Of a stretch of DNA of 64,000 nucleotides, positions 29,376-39,539 are shown one piece after another. The translations under genes were made by a program, and so were the position numbers. The notes beneath the pieces are model-generated. The model did not search any database. It worked only from the letters and a program-made list of their open reading frames with translations, and was not told the origin of the DNA. Every line of letters begins with the position of its first letter. Position 1 is the first letter of the stretch. The stretch spans positions 62,001-126,000 of the forward strand of contig NZ_FNOK01000012.1 of the NCBI RefSeq assembly GCF_900106995.1, read 5' to 3'. The DNA is from Saccharopolyspora shandongensis. GTDB taxonomy: Bacteria > Actinomycetota > Actinomycetes > Mycobacteriales > Pseudonocardiaceae.

Positions 29376-30161
29376 TTGCCGCGTCGGTTGTGGCTGCTGC
29401 TGGCCCCCGTGATCACGTTGCTGGCGTCTTGCGCGCCACAGGTCCCGACGTCGTCGTCGCGGAGCAGCGGCGAGTTCACGCTGCCGTCGGCGGTCGCGCC
29501 GCCCGACCCGGGTGTCGATCCGCCGGCGGTGCGGCTGCTCGCGCCGGGCGGGCCGCCGCTGCCGGTGAGCGCCCGGCCGCAGGGACAGCTGGCCGGCTGG
29601 GCCGAGTCGATGTCCGACGAGCTCAACATCCCGCGCGCCGCGCTCCAGGCCTACGGCTACGCGCAGCAGCTCATCGGGGAGAACTCGCCGAACTGCGGCC
29701 TGAGCTGGTCGGTGCTCGCCGGGATCGGAGCCGTGGAATCCAGCCACGGCCGCTACGGCGGGGCGCGGCTGGACGAGACCGGGCGGCCGAGCATCCCGGT
29801 CATCGGGCTGCCGCTGGACGGCAGCACCGGGGTCAAGCGCATCCCGGACACCGACGGCGGCCGGTTCGACGGTGACCAGGTGTGGGATCGCGCGGTCGGG
29901 CCGCTGCAGTTCATCCCGAGCACCTGGCGCGACTGGGCGTACGACGCGGACGGCGACGGGGTCGCGGATCCGCAGGACATCGACGACGCGGCCGTGGCGG
30001 CCGGCAACTACCTGTGCAGCGTGGGTGGCGACCTGCGCGATCCGGATCGGTTCTGGAAGGCGCTGCTGACTTACAACGAGAGCCGTAGCTACGGCCAGGA
30101 AGTGCTGGATTACGCCGACTACTACGGCAAGGCGAGCCACCGGATCCCGCTCGAGGGCTGA
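29376..30161 (+). CDS. Lytic transglycosylase lipoprotein (SLT fold), paralog 1
   Basis: A 261-residue exported lipoprotein predicted to cleave peptidoglycan glycan strands. The lipobox LLASC lies at about 14-18. The catalytic glutamate is in GIGAVESSHGRYGG (about residues 117-130). The second family motif, AVGPLQFIPSTWRDW, is about 60 residues later, and a YNESRSYGQEVL segment closes the cleft. TTG 29376 is chosen because GAGGAGG (29363-29369) is correctly spaced; TTG 29370 is immediately next to it. It precedes a second paralog, and both sit where M. tuberculosis has lpqU. Confidence 0.85.
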   Translation: MPRRLWLLLAPVITLLASCAPQVPTSSSRSSGEFTLPSAVAPPDPGVDPPAVRLLAPGGPPLPVSARPQGQLAGWAESMSDELNIPRAALQAYGYAQQLIGENSPNCGLSWSVLAGIGAVESSHGRYGGARLDETGRPSIPVIGLPLDGSTGVKRIPDTDGGRFDGDQVWDRAVGPLQFIPSTWRDWAYDADGDGVADPQDIDDAAVAAGNYLCSVGGDLRDPDRFWKALLTYNESRSYGQEVLDYADYYGKASHRIPLEG

Positions 30162-30237
30162 CCCCGCCCGACGCTTTCACCCGACACCGCCCACTCCGGT
30201 GCGGCCCGCGAGGAGGTCCGCCGCGCTCCGGGGCAGG

Positions 30238-30259
30238 GGCGATTTCGCGCGAAATCGCC
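30238..30259. repeat. Perfect 22-bp palindrome around CGATTTCGCGCGAAATCG
   Basis: GGCGATTTCGC is followed directly by its exact reverse complement GCGAAATCGCC. The inner 18 bp equal the palindrome at 7029-7046. It sits in the spacer between the two transglycosylase genes. Confidence 0.85.
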
Positions 30260-30319
30260 GCGTAGAACGACTGATCGGACGCTGGAGGTCTGGGGCTACT
30301 AGCAAGTAGCCTGAGCGGC

Positions 30320-31138
30320 GTGATCAAGACCACCTCGCCGCTGTCGGCCGCCTCCGGGCGGCTCGCGGTTGCCGTTGGGCTGCTGGCCGCGATGGTCGGC
30401 GGGGTCGGGCTGATCAGCGCGTTCGCCGAGCCGCAGGCCGCCCCGGTGGCCGCGCCGCCGCCCGAGCAGCAGGAGGTCGAGCCGGCGCAGGTGACGCCCG
30501 GCTCGATCGCGCCCCCGATCGAAGAACCCCTCCCGCAGCCCGGCCCCGACCTCGACCCGGCGCGCGCCGACCCGGTGCGGGACTGGGCCGACGAGGTGTC
30601 GGCGGTGGTGGACATCCCGGCCCGCGCGATCGTCTCCTACGTCAACGCCGACCTGGCGATGCGCCGGTACCAGCCCGGCTGCCGGATCTCCTGGGCGACC
30701 CTCGCGGGCATCGGGCGCATCGAATCCAACCACGGCCGCTTCGCCGGCCGGCAGCTGCGCGAGGACGGCCGCCCGTCGAGCCCGATCATCGGGGTGCCGC
30801 TCGACGGCGGGCCGGGCATCCGGCTGATCCCGGACACCGACGGCGGGGCGTTCGACGGCGACACCGTGCACGACCGCGCGGTCGGCCCGATGCAGTTCAT
30901 CCCGTCCACGTGGCGGAGGTGGGCGACCGACGGCAACGGCGACGGCCTCGGCGATCCGCAGAACCTCGACGACGCCGCGATGGCCGCAGCGCGCTACCTG
31001 TGCGCGGGCGGCCGGGACATGACCACCGGCTCGGGCTGGTGGGCCGGGGTCTTCTCGTACAACAACTCGGTGGAGTACGGCCAGAAGGTGTTCGCGCTGG
31101 CGGAGTCCTACGCCGAAGCGGGCAACCGCCGCCGCTGA
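30320..31138 (+). CDS. Lytic transglycosylase (LpqU-like), paralog 2
   Basis: A 272-residue protein with an N-terminal membrane anchor or signal (about 15-35), no cysteine lipobox, and a Pro/Glu-rich linker to about 80. The catalytic domain repeats the paralog's pattern: GIGRIESNHGRFAG near 134-147 with the candidate catalytic Glu, DRAVGPMQFIPSTWRRW, and YNNSVEYGQKV. GTG 30320 fits a leaderless start, with TAGCCT at 30307-30312. An inverted repeat GCTACT-AGCA-AGTAGC (30295-30310) overlaps that promoter and may be an operator. It is the likely lpqU counterpart upstream of eno. Confidence 0.85.
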   Translation: MIKTTSPLSAASGRLAVAVGLLAAMVGGVGLISAFAEPQAAPVAAPPPEQQEVEPAQVTPGSIAPPIEEPLPQPGPDLDPARADPVRDWADEVSAVVDIPARAIVSYVNADLAMRRYQPGCRISWATLAGIGRIESNHGRFAGRQLREDGRPSSPIIGVPLDGGPGIRLIPDTDGGAFDGDTVHDRAVGPMQFIPSTWRRWATDGNGDGLGDPQNLDDAAMAAARYLCAGGRDMTTGSGWWAGVFSYNNSVEYGQKVFALAESYAEAGNRRR

Positions 31139-31166
31139 TCACCCGGCGACGGCAGGGCGGTGCGGG

Positions 31167-31544
31167 TCAGATGCCGCGGGTGGCGATGTGGGCGTTGATC
31201 TCGCCCAACGCTTCCTGGTAGGCGGGCACCGGGTGCATCGTCGCGGCCAGCCTGATCTGGGCGCGCGCCTCGTTCAGGCGGCCCTGGCGCTGCAGCGTTC
31301 GGCCCAGCACCAGGCGCGCGTAGTGGTCCGACGGATCGAACTCCAGCACGCGCAGGAACGCCCGCTCTGCGCGGCGCAGCTGGGCGGAGAAGTAGTAAGC
31401 CCGTCCGAGCAGCAGCTGCACGCTCGGCTTGTCGGCGGCGACATCGAGCACGGGTTCTAGGACGTGGAGGGCTTCCAATGGACGGCGTTGCGCGAGCAGT
31501 TCCTCTGCTCGGCGGAACGCTTCGACGGTGCCTTCGGTCGTCAT
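31167..31544 (-). CDS. Small TPR protein
   Basis: A soluble 125-residue protein made of three or so tetratricopeptide-like helical pairs: EALHVLEPVLDV, LLGRAYYFSAQLRRAERAF, and LVLGRTLQRQGRLNEARAQ. TPR proteins mediate protein contacts; the partner is unknown. ATG 31544 is chosen as the first Met before the repeats, and its ribosome-binding site is weak. The gene is on the opposite strand between the LpqU-like gene and eno, convergent with the former. Confidence 0.75.
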   Translation of the reverse strand: MTTEGTVEAFRRAEELLAQRRPLEALHVLEPVLDVAADKPSVQLLLGRAYYFSAQLRRAERAFLRVLEFDPSDHYARLVLGRTLQRQGRLNEARAQIRLAATMHPVPAYQEALGEINAHIATRGI

Positions 31545-31792
31545 GGCGGGGACAACGTTACGTGTCGATCGGCTGTTCCGAGACGTCCGTCCGGATGGTC
31601 TTCCGGTGTCTTCGATGCGAACGCGAGCCGAACGCCGGCTTGCCGATCGGGGGGCGAAATGTCCGGCCGGCGACGAAGCGAGCGAGCCTGCGGCGGCGGT
31701 TCTACCGGCCCGGTTAGGCTCGTAGTCGGTCGTCGGGCGTTCGGCCGATTCGCTGCGTGCGGGAACGCCGGGGCGGCCCGCTTCGTCCATAG

Positions 31793-33103
<1,311 letters not shown>

Positions 33104-33106
33104 GCC

Positions 33107-33640
33107 ATGCCGGTCGGGCGCGCATCCGATCCACAGCGGCGAAACCGCCGGGGGGACTCCCCGGCGGAGCGTCGCGGTGAGCGCGCCCGCCGGGACGGGA
33201 CCAAGACCTCGGGCCGGCGACCGGGGCGGCCGACGCCGACCCGGTCCCGCCCGAAGTCCAGCACCGGGGGAGCGTTCAAGCTCTCCTCGACCAGGCGGGC
33301 CGCCGGCCTGGCGATGCTGGTCTGCGTGATGGCGCTGAGCGTGTCGGTGCCGCTGCGCACCTACCTGAGCCAGCGCGCCGAGCTGGCGGCGCAGGAACAG
33401 CAGCAGATCGAGCTGTCCCGGCAGGTCCAGGAGCTGGAGCAGCGCAAGGAGGAGCTCTCCGACCCGGCGCAGCTGGAAGCGGAAGCGCGGGCCCGGCTGG
33501 GCTACGTCCGACCGGGCGAGACGCCGTACATCGTGGAGGTGCCGACCGCGCCGACACCGCCGCCCCCGGTCACGTCCGCCGACGACGGCGCGCCGTGGTA
33601 CGAAGAACTCTGGAATTCGGTGATGGGAAAGGGATCTTGA
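33107..33640 (+). CDS. Septum formation initiator FtsB/DivIC-like protein
   Basis: A bitopic membrane protein of 177 residues that belongs to the divisome FtsQ-FtsL-FtsB subcomplex. A long basic cytoplasmic N-terminus (1-62) precedes one membrane segment at about 65-83. A coiled coil follows (about 90-125: LAAQEQQQIELSRQVQELEQ and onward) with the conserved ARLGYVRPGE turn at the end, as in FtsB/DivIC. A Pro/Thr-rich external tail closes the protein. It starts 4 nt after the eno stop and is almost overlapped by the DUF501 gene. Confidence 0.9.
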   Translation: MPVGRASDPQRRNRRGDSPAERRGERARRDGTKTSGRRPGRPTPTRSRPKSSTGGAFKLSSTRRAAGLAMLVCVMALSVSVPLRTYLSQRAELAAQEQQQIELSRQVQELEQRKEELSDPAQLEAEARARLGYVRPGETPYIVEVPTAPTPPPPVTSADDGAPWYEELWNSVMGKGS

Positions 33641-33642
33641 CG

Positions 33643-34143
33643 GTGAACTCGGGCGTGCCGGCGATCAGCGATGCGGATCGGGAGTGCATCCGGCGGCAGC
33701 TCGGTCGGCCGCCGCGCGGGCTGCACGCGATCGCGGCGCGGGACGCGGCCGGAGATCCCACGGTGGTGCAGACCTGGCCCCGGCTGGAGGACGGCACCCC
33801 GTTCCCGACGCTGTACTACCTGACCGCGCCGCAGCTGGCGGCGCACGCCTCCACCTTCGAGGCCGAAGGCCTGATGCGGGAGATGGCCGACCGGCTCACC
33901 ACCGACCCGGACCTGGCCGAGCGCTACCGCCAGGCGCACGAGTCCTACCTCGCGGAGCGCAACGCGCTCGAATCGCTAGGCACCGAGGTCAGCGCGGGCG
34001 GCATGCCGGACCGGGTCAAGTGCCTCCACGTGCACATCGCCCACGCCCTGGCGAAGGGCCCCGGGGTGAACCCGTTCGGCGACGAGGCGATCGACCTGAT
34101 CGCCGAGCGCTGGCCCGAACACCGCTACCTGCTCAACCGCTGA
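33643..34143 (+). CDS. DUF501 family protein
   Basis: A 166-residue conserved actinobacterial protein of unknown function, always found between ftsB-like and ppx genes in this order. The family marks are QLGRPPRGLHAIAAR near the N-terminus, the PFPTLYYLT segment, and GGMPDRVKCLHVHIAHAL with conserved Cys and His residues that could bind a metal. GTG 33643 is preferred for its spacing to AAAGGGA; TTG 33637 overlaps the upstream stop. A repeat element and a broken acyl-CoA dehydrogenase now separate it from ppx. Confidence 0.88.
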   Translation: MNSGVPAISDADRECIRRQLGRPPRGLHAIAARDAAGDPTVVQTWPRLEDGTPFPTLYYLTAPQLAAHASTFEAEGLMREMADRLTTDPDLAERYRQAHESYLAERNALESLGTEVSAGGMPDRVKCLHVHIAHALAKGPGVNPFGDEAIDLIAERWPEHRYLLNR

Positions 34144-34223
34144 CCCGGTTCGGCTCGGCGGGTCGTCGTCCACAGGTGTCGGCGTGCCGACGATCCGCAT
34201 GCCGGTGATCCGCAAGTTCCATT

Positions 34224-34479
34224 GAGGTTTTTCCAGCCTCGATTTGCGTGGCGGTGCGGGTGGCGGAACCTCAGAGGCTTCCTGGTCTGTGGGTGCCCTG
34301 ACTTATGTATGTCCAATACACGGTGTCAGGGCCGTCCTCGCCGGGGGAGCCCCGAAGGGGTGGGCACCGTGAACCCGCGGCGGTGCAGGTGTCGTAGGTG
34401 GGTTATGCGCCTGCGGCACCGCATCGACGTGCAGCTTTGCGGCTCGCGGCTGCGGGCTGACCAGGATGAAAAGAACCTC
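34224..34479 (+). mobile_element. Structured MITE-like element, copy 2 (256 bp)
   Basis: The ends GAGGTTTTTCC and GAAAAGAACCTC are inverted repeats. Flanks are GCAAGTTCCATT on the left and ATTGGGACTTGG on the right, so it too sits in a broken palindrome (CAAGT...ACTTG), with ATT or CATTG duplicated. It aligns over its full length with the reverse complement of copy 1. Central hairpin: GCCCTGAC (34295-34302) with GTCAGGGC (34325-34332), inner TGTAT/ATACA. No credible ORF is present. It lies between the DUF501 gene and the acyl-CoA dehydrogenase pseudogene. Confidence 0.82.
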
Positions 34480-34511
34480 ATTGGGACTTGGAGTGCCACG
34501 GCATCACCGCA

Positions 34512-36125
34512 TCACCGCATCGGCGCGATCCGGTCGAGGAGGGCGCGGGCGCCCGGGATCGACGTCGCACCGAAGGTGCGCGACGAGGCGCCGAGCCGCG
34601 TAGCGGCGAACGCCTCCGCGACGTGCGACGGCGCGTAGCGCAGGAGCAGCGACGCCTGGAGCGTCAGCGACAGGAGCTCCGCGAGGCCGCGCGCCCGTTC
34701 GGGCGCCGGCGCGGCGAGCTCGCCGCGGAGCGTGCGCAGCGCAGCGTCGTAGTCGGCGTGGCCGCCGGGGGCGGCGTCGAGCTCCGCGCGGATGGCGTCC
34801 AGTGTGGACGGTTGCTTTTCCAGGGCGCGCAGGAGGTCCAGCGCCGTCACGTTGCCCGAGCCTTCCCAGATCGAGCTCAGCGGCGCTTCCCGGTACAGGC
34901 GCGGCATGCCGGATTCTTCGACGTAGCCGTTGCCGCCCAGGCATTCCAGCGCTTCCGCCACCACCGCCGGGGCCCGCTTGCAGACGTAGTACTTCGCCGC
35001 CGGTAGCGCCAGGCGCAGCAGGTCGTGCTCGCCCTGCTCGACCGCCGCCGCCAGGCGCATCGCCAGCGTCGTCGCCGCTTCCGATTCCAGCGCCAGGTCC
35101 GCCACCACGTTCTGCATCAGCGGCAGGTCCGCGAGCCGGTGGCCGAACGCGCTGCGGTGCCGCACGTGGTGGGCCGCCTCCGACAGGGCGATCCGGACGT
35201 TCGCCGCCGAGCCGAGCACGCAGTCGAGCCTGGTCATCGACACCATCTCGATGATGCAGCGGACCCCGCGCCCCTCCTCGCCGATCAGGTGGCCCAGCGC
35301 GCCCGCGTACTCGATCTCGGCCGATGCGTTGGACTTGTTGCCCAGCTTGTCCTTCAGCCGCTGCAGGCGGATCTCGTTGCGGGTGCCGTCCGGCAGCACC
35401 CGCGGCACCAGGAAGCAGCTCAGCCCGCCGGGCGCCCGCGCCAGGGTCAGGAACAGGTCGTTCATCGGCGCCGAGGTGAACCACTTGTGCCCGACGAGCC
35501 GGTAGGTGCCGTCGGCGAGCGGCTCGGCGGTGGTGCTGTTGGCCCGCACGTCCGAGCCGCCCTGCTTCTCCGTCATCGACATGCCCGCCAGCAGCGCCGA
35601 CTTCTCCTGCGGCGGGCGAAGCCCGAACTCGTAGGCGGAAGCCGTCAGCTTCGGCTCGTACTCGCCGGCCAGCTCCGGCGCGTACCGCAGCGCGGGCACG
35701 GCGGAGTACGTCATGGAGATCGGGCAGCCGTGCCCGGCCTCGACCTGCGACCAGAGGTAGAAACCCGCCGCGCGGCGCAGGTGCGCGCCCGGCCCCAGCG
35801 ACTACGGCGCCGCGTGCAGGCCGTGGTCGATCGCGCGCGACATCAGCCAGTGCCAGGACGGGTGGAAGTCGACCTCGTCGACCCGGTTGCCGTAGCGGTC
35901 GTGGGTGCGTAGCACCGGCGGGTGCTCGTTGGCCAGCCGGCCGTGCTCGCGGGCCTCGGCCGAGCCGGCCTCCAGAGCCAGCGCGGTGAGGTCGCCGACG
36001 GCGTAGCGGGTGAGCGCCGAACCCAGGGCCGGGTCGCAGGCGAGCGGGTCGAACCCGGCCAGCGGCGGCGGCTGGTTGGCCACGCGGTGGGTGGTGAACG
36101 CGGGCTGCTCGTCGATGAGCGTCAT
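34512..36125 (-). pseudogene. Acyl-CoA dehydrogenase (AidB-like) interrupted by one TAG
   Basis: Reading leftward from ATG 36125 the frame encodes an AidB-type flavoprotein of about 537 residues. It starts MTLIDEQPAF, and stops at TAG (35802-35804) after 107 codons. The same frame continues directly after the stop with SLGPGAHLRRAAGFYLWSQV, CPISMTYSAVPALRY, the FAD-contact MTEKQGGSDVRAN, and ECLGGNGYVEESGMPRLYRE with the WEGSGN motif. No frameshift is involved, only one stop. Trp (TGG to TAG) is the likely original residue. It may be a recent nonsense mutation or a sequencing error; a downstream ATG (35714) could yield a 400-residue product lacking the N-terminal domain. Confidence 0.85.
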
Positions 36126-36324
36126 GTTCGGAGAGTAGGCGCAAACCCCGTCCGGACAGCACAGATTCGGGTGATCAGTTCCGCTCGCATGGAGCAATGG
36201 GGCCGGTTGGCCGGGGCCGCCGCCAGTCGGACGGGTGATGCGCCCGCCCGCCATCCGGCGTGCCTCGAATCGGTGGTGTATCCAGGGATCCGTCTCGGTT
36301 TTTCCGGTGATGTTCGGTCTGGGG

Positions 36325-37989
36325 ATGGAGCTAGTGGGGGCTCGCAACAAGCGGCACGGCAAGCATGAGTGGAAGTCGGTGCCGCGACTCGGCGCCGCGG
36401 CCCGGCGGAGGGCGCGGAGGTGGGTCGCGCTGACGGCCCTCGCCCCGGTGCTGCTGGTGCCGACCACGTTGATGGGGGCGTCGAGTTCATTCCTGGCCGA
36501 GCCGCACCGTCCGGTCCAGGGGGATCCGGACCCGCGCGAACTGGGCGTCGGCGGGAACCTCCCGCAGGCACCGCTGCTCAGCCCCGAGGTGCGGGAGCGG
36601 GCGGCCGATCCGCAGCGGCTCGCCGCCGGAGCGGAACAGCAGGTGGAGCTGCCGACCGGGTCGCTGGGCATCCCGGAGCCGATGCTGGCCGCGTACGTCA
36701 AGGCCGCGCGCCAAGTGGAGAGCAGCTGCGGCCTGCACTGGTCCGTGCTCGCGTCGATCGGCCGGATCGAGTCGGGTCACGCGCGTTCCGGCAGCGTCGA
36801 CGTGCTCGGCACGACGGTCCGGGCGGTCCTCGGCCCGCGGCTGTCCGGCGGGCCGGGCATCGCGGCGATCCCGGACACCGACGCGGGTCGCTACGACGGC
36901 GACCCGGTGTGGGACCGGGCGGTCGGGCCGATGCAGTTCATCCCGTCGACGTGGAACAGGTTCGCCGTCGACGGCAACGACGACGGCGTCGCCAGCCCGC
37001 AAAACATCCACGACGCGAGCCTCGCGGCGGCGCGCTACCTCTGCAGCGGTGGCGGCGACCTGCGCGACCCGCAGAACCTCGCGGCGGCGGTGTTCCGCTA
37101 CAACCACTCCGACAGCTACGTGCGGACGGTGCTGATCTGGGCGGCGGCGTACGCGAAGGGCGTGACGCCGACGCCGTCGGAGCTGGCACCGGAGGTCGGC
37201 GATGTGCTCGACGGCGAGCGCCTGCCGGACGGTCCGGCGGTGCTCGCGATGGGACCGGCCGCCCCGGCGCCCGCGCAGCCACCGGCCCCGGCGTCTGCGC
37301 CTCCTACCGCGCCCGCGCCGACCGGCCCGCCGCCGCCCGCGCCGGAATCCCGCCCCGGGGAACCGCCGATCAGCATCACCCCGCCGGAGATCGCGCGGCC
37401 GTCCGCCCCGGACCTCGACCCGTCGGCCGCGACCCCGCCGAACTCGACGCAACCGGCCCACCCGCCCATGTCCCAACCGGCACCGCCGCCCGCGACACAG
37501 CCCGTCCCGCCCCAGCCCGGCCCGCCGCCGAGCTCGACGCCACCCGGTCCGCCACCGAACTCGACGCAGCCCAGCCCGCCGCCGAGCGGAACTCAACCGG
37601 GCCCACCGCCGAATGGGACGCAACCGGGCCCGCCGCCGAGCGGAACTCAACCGGCACCGCCACCCGACTCGGCCCAGCCCGGCCCGCAGCCTCCTGCCGA
37701 CCCGGCCACTCCGCCCGGCACCCCGCAAGACCCGCCGCCTCCGGCGGAGCGGCCCGCGGCTCCGCCGCCGGAACCGACGAGCCCGCCCTCGCCGACGCCG
37801 GACGAGGCGCCGAAGGCCTGCGATCCGGCAGGCCTCGCCAACGGCGGGTTCGCCACGTCGCCGGGCGCGGTCCCCGGCGCGAGCGATCCGCACAGTGCGG
37901 TGCCGGGCCAGACCGTCTACGTCGATCAGGGAACGGCGGGTCAGCTCGAACCCTGCATCGTCCCGGACGGCTTCGCCCCGCCGCAGTAG
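36325..37989 (+). CDS. Lytic transglycosylase with a long proline-rich tail, paralog 3
   Basis: A 554-residue envelope protein. A membrane-spanning or signal segment (about 32-52) follows a basic N-terminus. The catalytic domain (about 110-290) has ASIGRIESGHARSG with the candidate catalytic Glu, DRAVGPMQFIPSTWNRF, and a YNHSDSYVRTV segment, matching the two smaller paralogs at 29376 and 30320. Residues about 305-490 are Pro/Ala/Ser/Thr/Gln-rich with tandem QPGPPPSGT-like units, probably a wall-spanning stalk. A short globular C-terminus with two Cys ends in PDGFAPPQ. The start is uncertain: ATG 36325, GTG 36334 or ATG 36310. It is divergent from the broken acyl-CoA dehydrogenase. Confidence 0.85.
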   Translation: MELVGARNKRHGKHEWKSVPRLGAAARRRARRWVALTALAPVLLVPTTLMGASSSFLAEPHRPVQGDPDPRELGVGGNLPQAPLLSPEVRERAADPQRLAAGAEQQVELPTGSLGIPEPMLAAYVKAARQVESSCGLHWSVLASIGRIESGHARSGSVDVLGTTVRAVLGPRLSGGPGIAAIPDTDAGRYDGDPVWDRAVGPMQFIPSTWNRFAVDGNDDGVASPQNIHDASLAAARYLCSGGGDLRDPQNLAAAVFRYNHSDSYVRTVLIWAAAYAKGVTPTPSELAPEVGDVLDGERLPDGPAVLAMGPAAPAPAQPPAPASAPPTAPAPTGPPPPAPESRPGEPPISITPPEIARPSAPDLDPSAATPPNSTQPAHPPMSQPAPPPATQPVPPQPGPPPSSTPPGPPPNSTQPSPPPSGTQPGPPPNGTQPGPPPSGTQPAPPPDSAQPGPQPPADPATPPGTPQDPPPPAERPAAPPPEPTSPPSPTPDEAPKACDPAGLANGGFATSPGAVPGASDPHSAVPGQTVYVDQGTAGQLEPCIVPDGFAPPQ

Positions 37990-38380
37990 CGCTCCGCGGA
38001 CCTGGGACTTGTGAGTCCTTCGGACGAGATCGAGGCAGCTCGAGAGCTCCTTCGAGCAGCGGCACATCCTCGCGGACCGGTGTGGAGTGAACGGACCGTT
38101 CGTCTCGGTAGGTGAGGTGAACGGACCGTTCGCTTCATCCAATCCGATGCCGGTGGCCGCTGCTGGTGTGGAGTGAACGGCCCGTTCGTTCCGGTAGGCG
38201 AGGTGAACAGGCCGTTCACTTGTCCCCCCGACGGCACGAGCCGCCCCGCGCCACCACCTCGAACAGGCTCCGTGGCGCCCGGATCACTCGTGGCCGCTGT
38301 CTGTCGGGGCCGTGCTCCGTGGCCGGTAGCGTTAGCAGTGGGTGCGCGGTGGGCGACCCCGGTGAGCGAGGAGGACGCTG
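37990..38380. repeat. Spacer with four GAACGG-type palindromes in a tandem duplication
   Basis: No gene is seen. Palindromes GAACGGACCGTTC at 38089-38101 and 38119-38131, GAACGGCCCGTTC at 38175-38187 and GAACAGGCCGTTC at 38205-38217 are arranged as two 51-bp units (38081-38131 and 38167-38217), 86 bp apart. Within each unit the palindromes are 30 bp apart. The duplicated unit begins TGTGGAGTGAACGG. REP-like DNA or a tandem operator are both possible. GAGGAGG at 38368-38374 serves ppx. Confidence 0.75.
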
Positions 38381-39334
38381 ATGTCACGGGTGGCGGCTAT
38401 CGACTGCGGGACCAATTCGATCCGCCTGCTGGTGGCCGATGTGACGGTGCACGACGACGGTCGGCGCGACCTGCGCGACATCTACCGCGCGATGAAGATC
38501 GTCCGGCTCGGGCAGGGCGTGGACGCCACCGGGCGGCTCGCCGACGAGGCGCTGGAGCGCACCCGGGCGGCGCTGGTCGACTACGCCGCGATCGCCGTGC
38601 GCAAGGGCGTCGAGCGGATCCGCATGGTCGCCACCTCGGCCACCCGGGACGCGTCCAACCGCGAGGATTTCTTCGCCATGGTGCGGGAAACGCTCGGCGT
38701 CGACGCCGAGGTGATCACCGGCGACGAGGAGGCGCGGCTGTCGTTCACCGGCGCGGTCGGCGACCTCGACCCGGAGGACGGGCCGTTCGTGGTGACCGAC
38801 ATCGGCGGCGGCTCCACCGAGCTGGTCGTGGGCACCTGGGACGGCGTGCGCGCGGACATCACCGCGGCGCATTCCGCGGACGTCGGCTGCGTGCGGCTGA
38901 CCGAGCGCTGCCTGCGCAGCGATCCGCCCACCGACGAGGAGGTGCGGGAGGCCGAGAAGGTGACCCGGCAGATTCTCGACGACGCGTTCGCCGCCGTGGA
39001 CTGCTCGGGAGCGCGCACCTGGGTCGGCGTGGCCGGCACGGTCACCACTTTGTCCGCAATCGCGCAGCGACTGCCCGAATACGATCCGGTGGCAATTCAT
39101 CTTTCCCATGTTTCCCAGAAAAGAGTCGAACAAATCACCGAGGAGCTGCTCGGGATGTCGCACGACGAGCGCGCCGCGATCGGTGCCATGCACCCAGGTC
39201 GCGTGGACGTGATCGGCGGAGGTGCGCTGGTCGTGAAGGTGTTGGCGGAGGAATTGGCGGAACGCGCCGGCATTTCCGCCATGACTGTCAGTGAGCATGA
39301 CATTCTCGACGGTATAGCCCTGTCTATCAGCTAG
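38381..39334 (+). CDS. ppx: Exopolyphosphatase / guanosine pentaphosphatase family (Ppx/GppA)
   Basis: An ASKHA-fold phosphatase of 317 residues. The phosphate-1 loop AIDCGTNSIRLLVAD is at about 6-20, RMVATSATRDASNREDF at about 82-98, GDEEARLSF near 114-122, and the phosphate-2 loop DIGGGSTELVVG at about 140-151. It is the short actinobacterial type (Ppx2-like) without a C-terminal HD domain. It degrades polyphosphate or pppGpp from the end; the short mycobacterial relatives differ in preference, so the substrate is not certain. It closes the conserved eno to ppx block. Confidence 0.92.
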   Translation: MSRVAAIDCGTNSIRLLVADVTVHDDGRRDLRDIYRAMKIVRLGQGVDATGRLADEALERTRAALVDYAAIAVRKGVERIRMVATSATRDASNREDFFAMVRETLGVDAEVITGDEEARLSFTGAVGDLDPEDGPFVVTDIGGGSTELVVGTWDGVRADITAAHSADVGCVRLTERCLRSDPPTDEEVREAEKVTRQILDDAFAAVDCSGARTWVGVAGTVTTLSAIAQRLPEYDPVAIHLSHVSQKRVEQITEELLGMSHDERAAIGAMHPGRVDVIGGGALVVKVLAEELAERAGISAMTVSEHDILDGIALSIS

Positions 39335-39539
39335 TTCTCAGGATGTGGACGCCTGATTCCACCTTTTGGGTGAAGATTCATCTGCACCGATTCAGAAAGT
39401 GACGGCTTTGTGACAGGGCATTGCCGTGAACGGGTTCTCACTTATGTTTACGCTCGTCTGACGCGGCGGTGAATGATCCGCCGCGCGTGATGACCCCGGA
39501 AATCACTGCTGGGGCACGCGTGGAAGCGGGAGGACCTAC

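Noticed and set aside
35802-35804. In-frame TAG in the acyl-CoA dehydrogenase as pyrrolysine or programmed recoding
   Set aside because: There is no reason to expect pyrrolysine in such an enzyme or organism, and no recoding hairpin is apparent; nonsense mutation or sequencing error is simpler.
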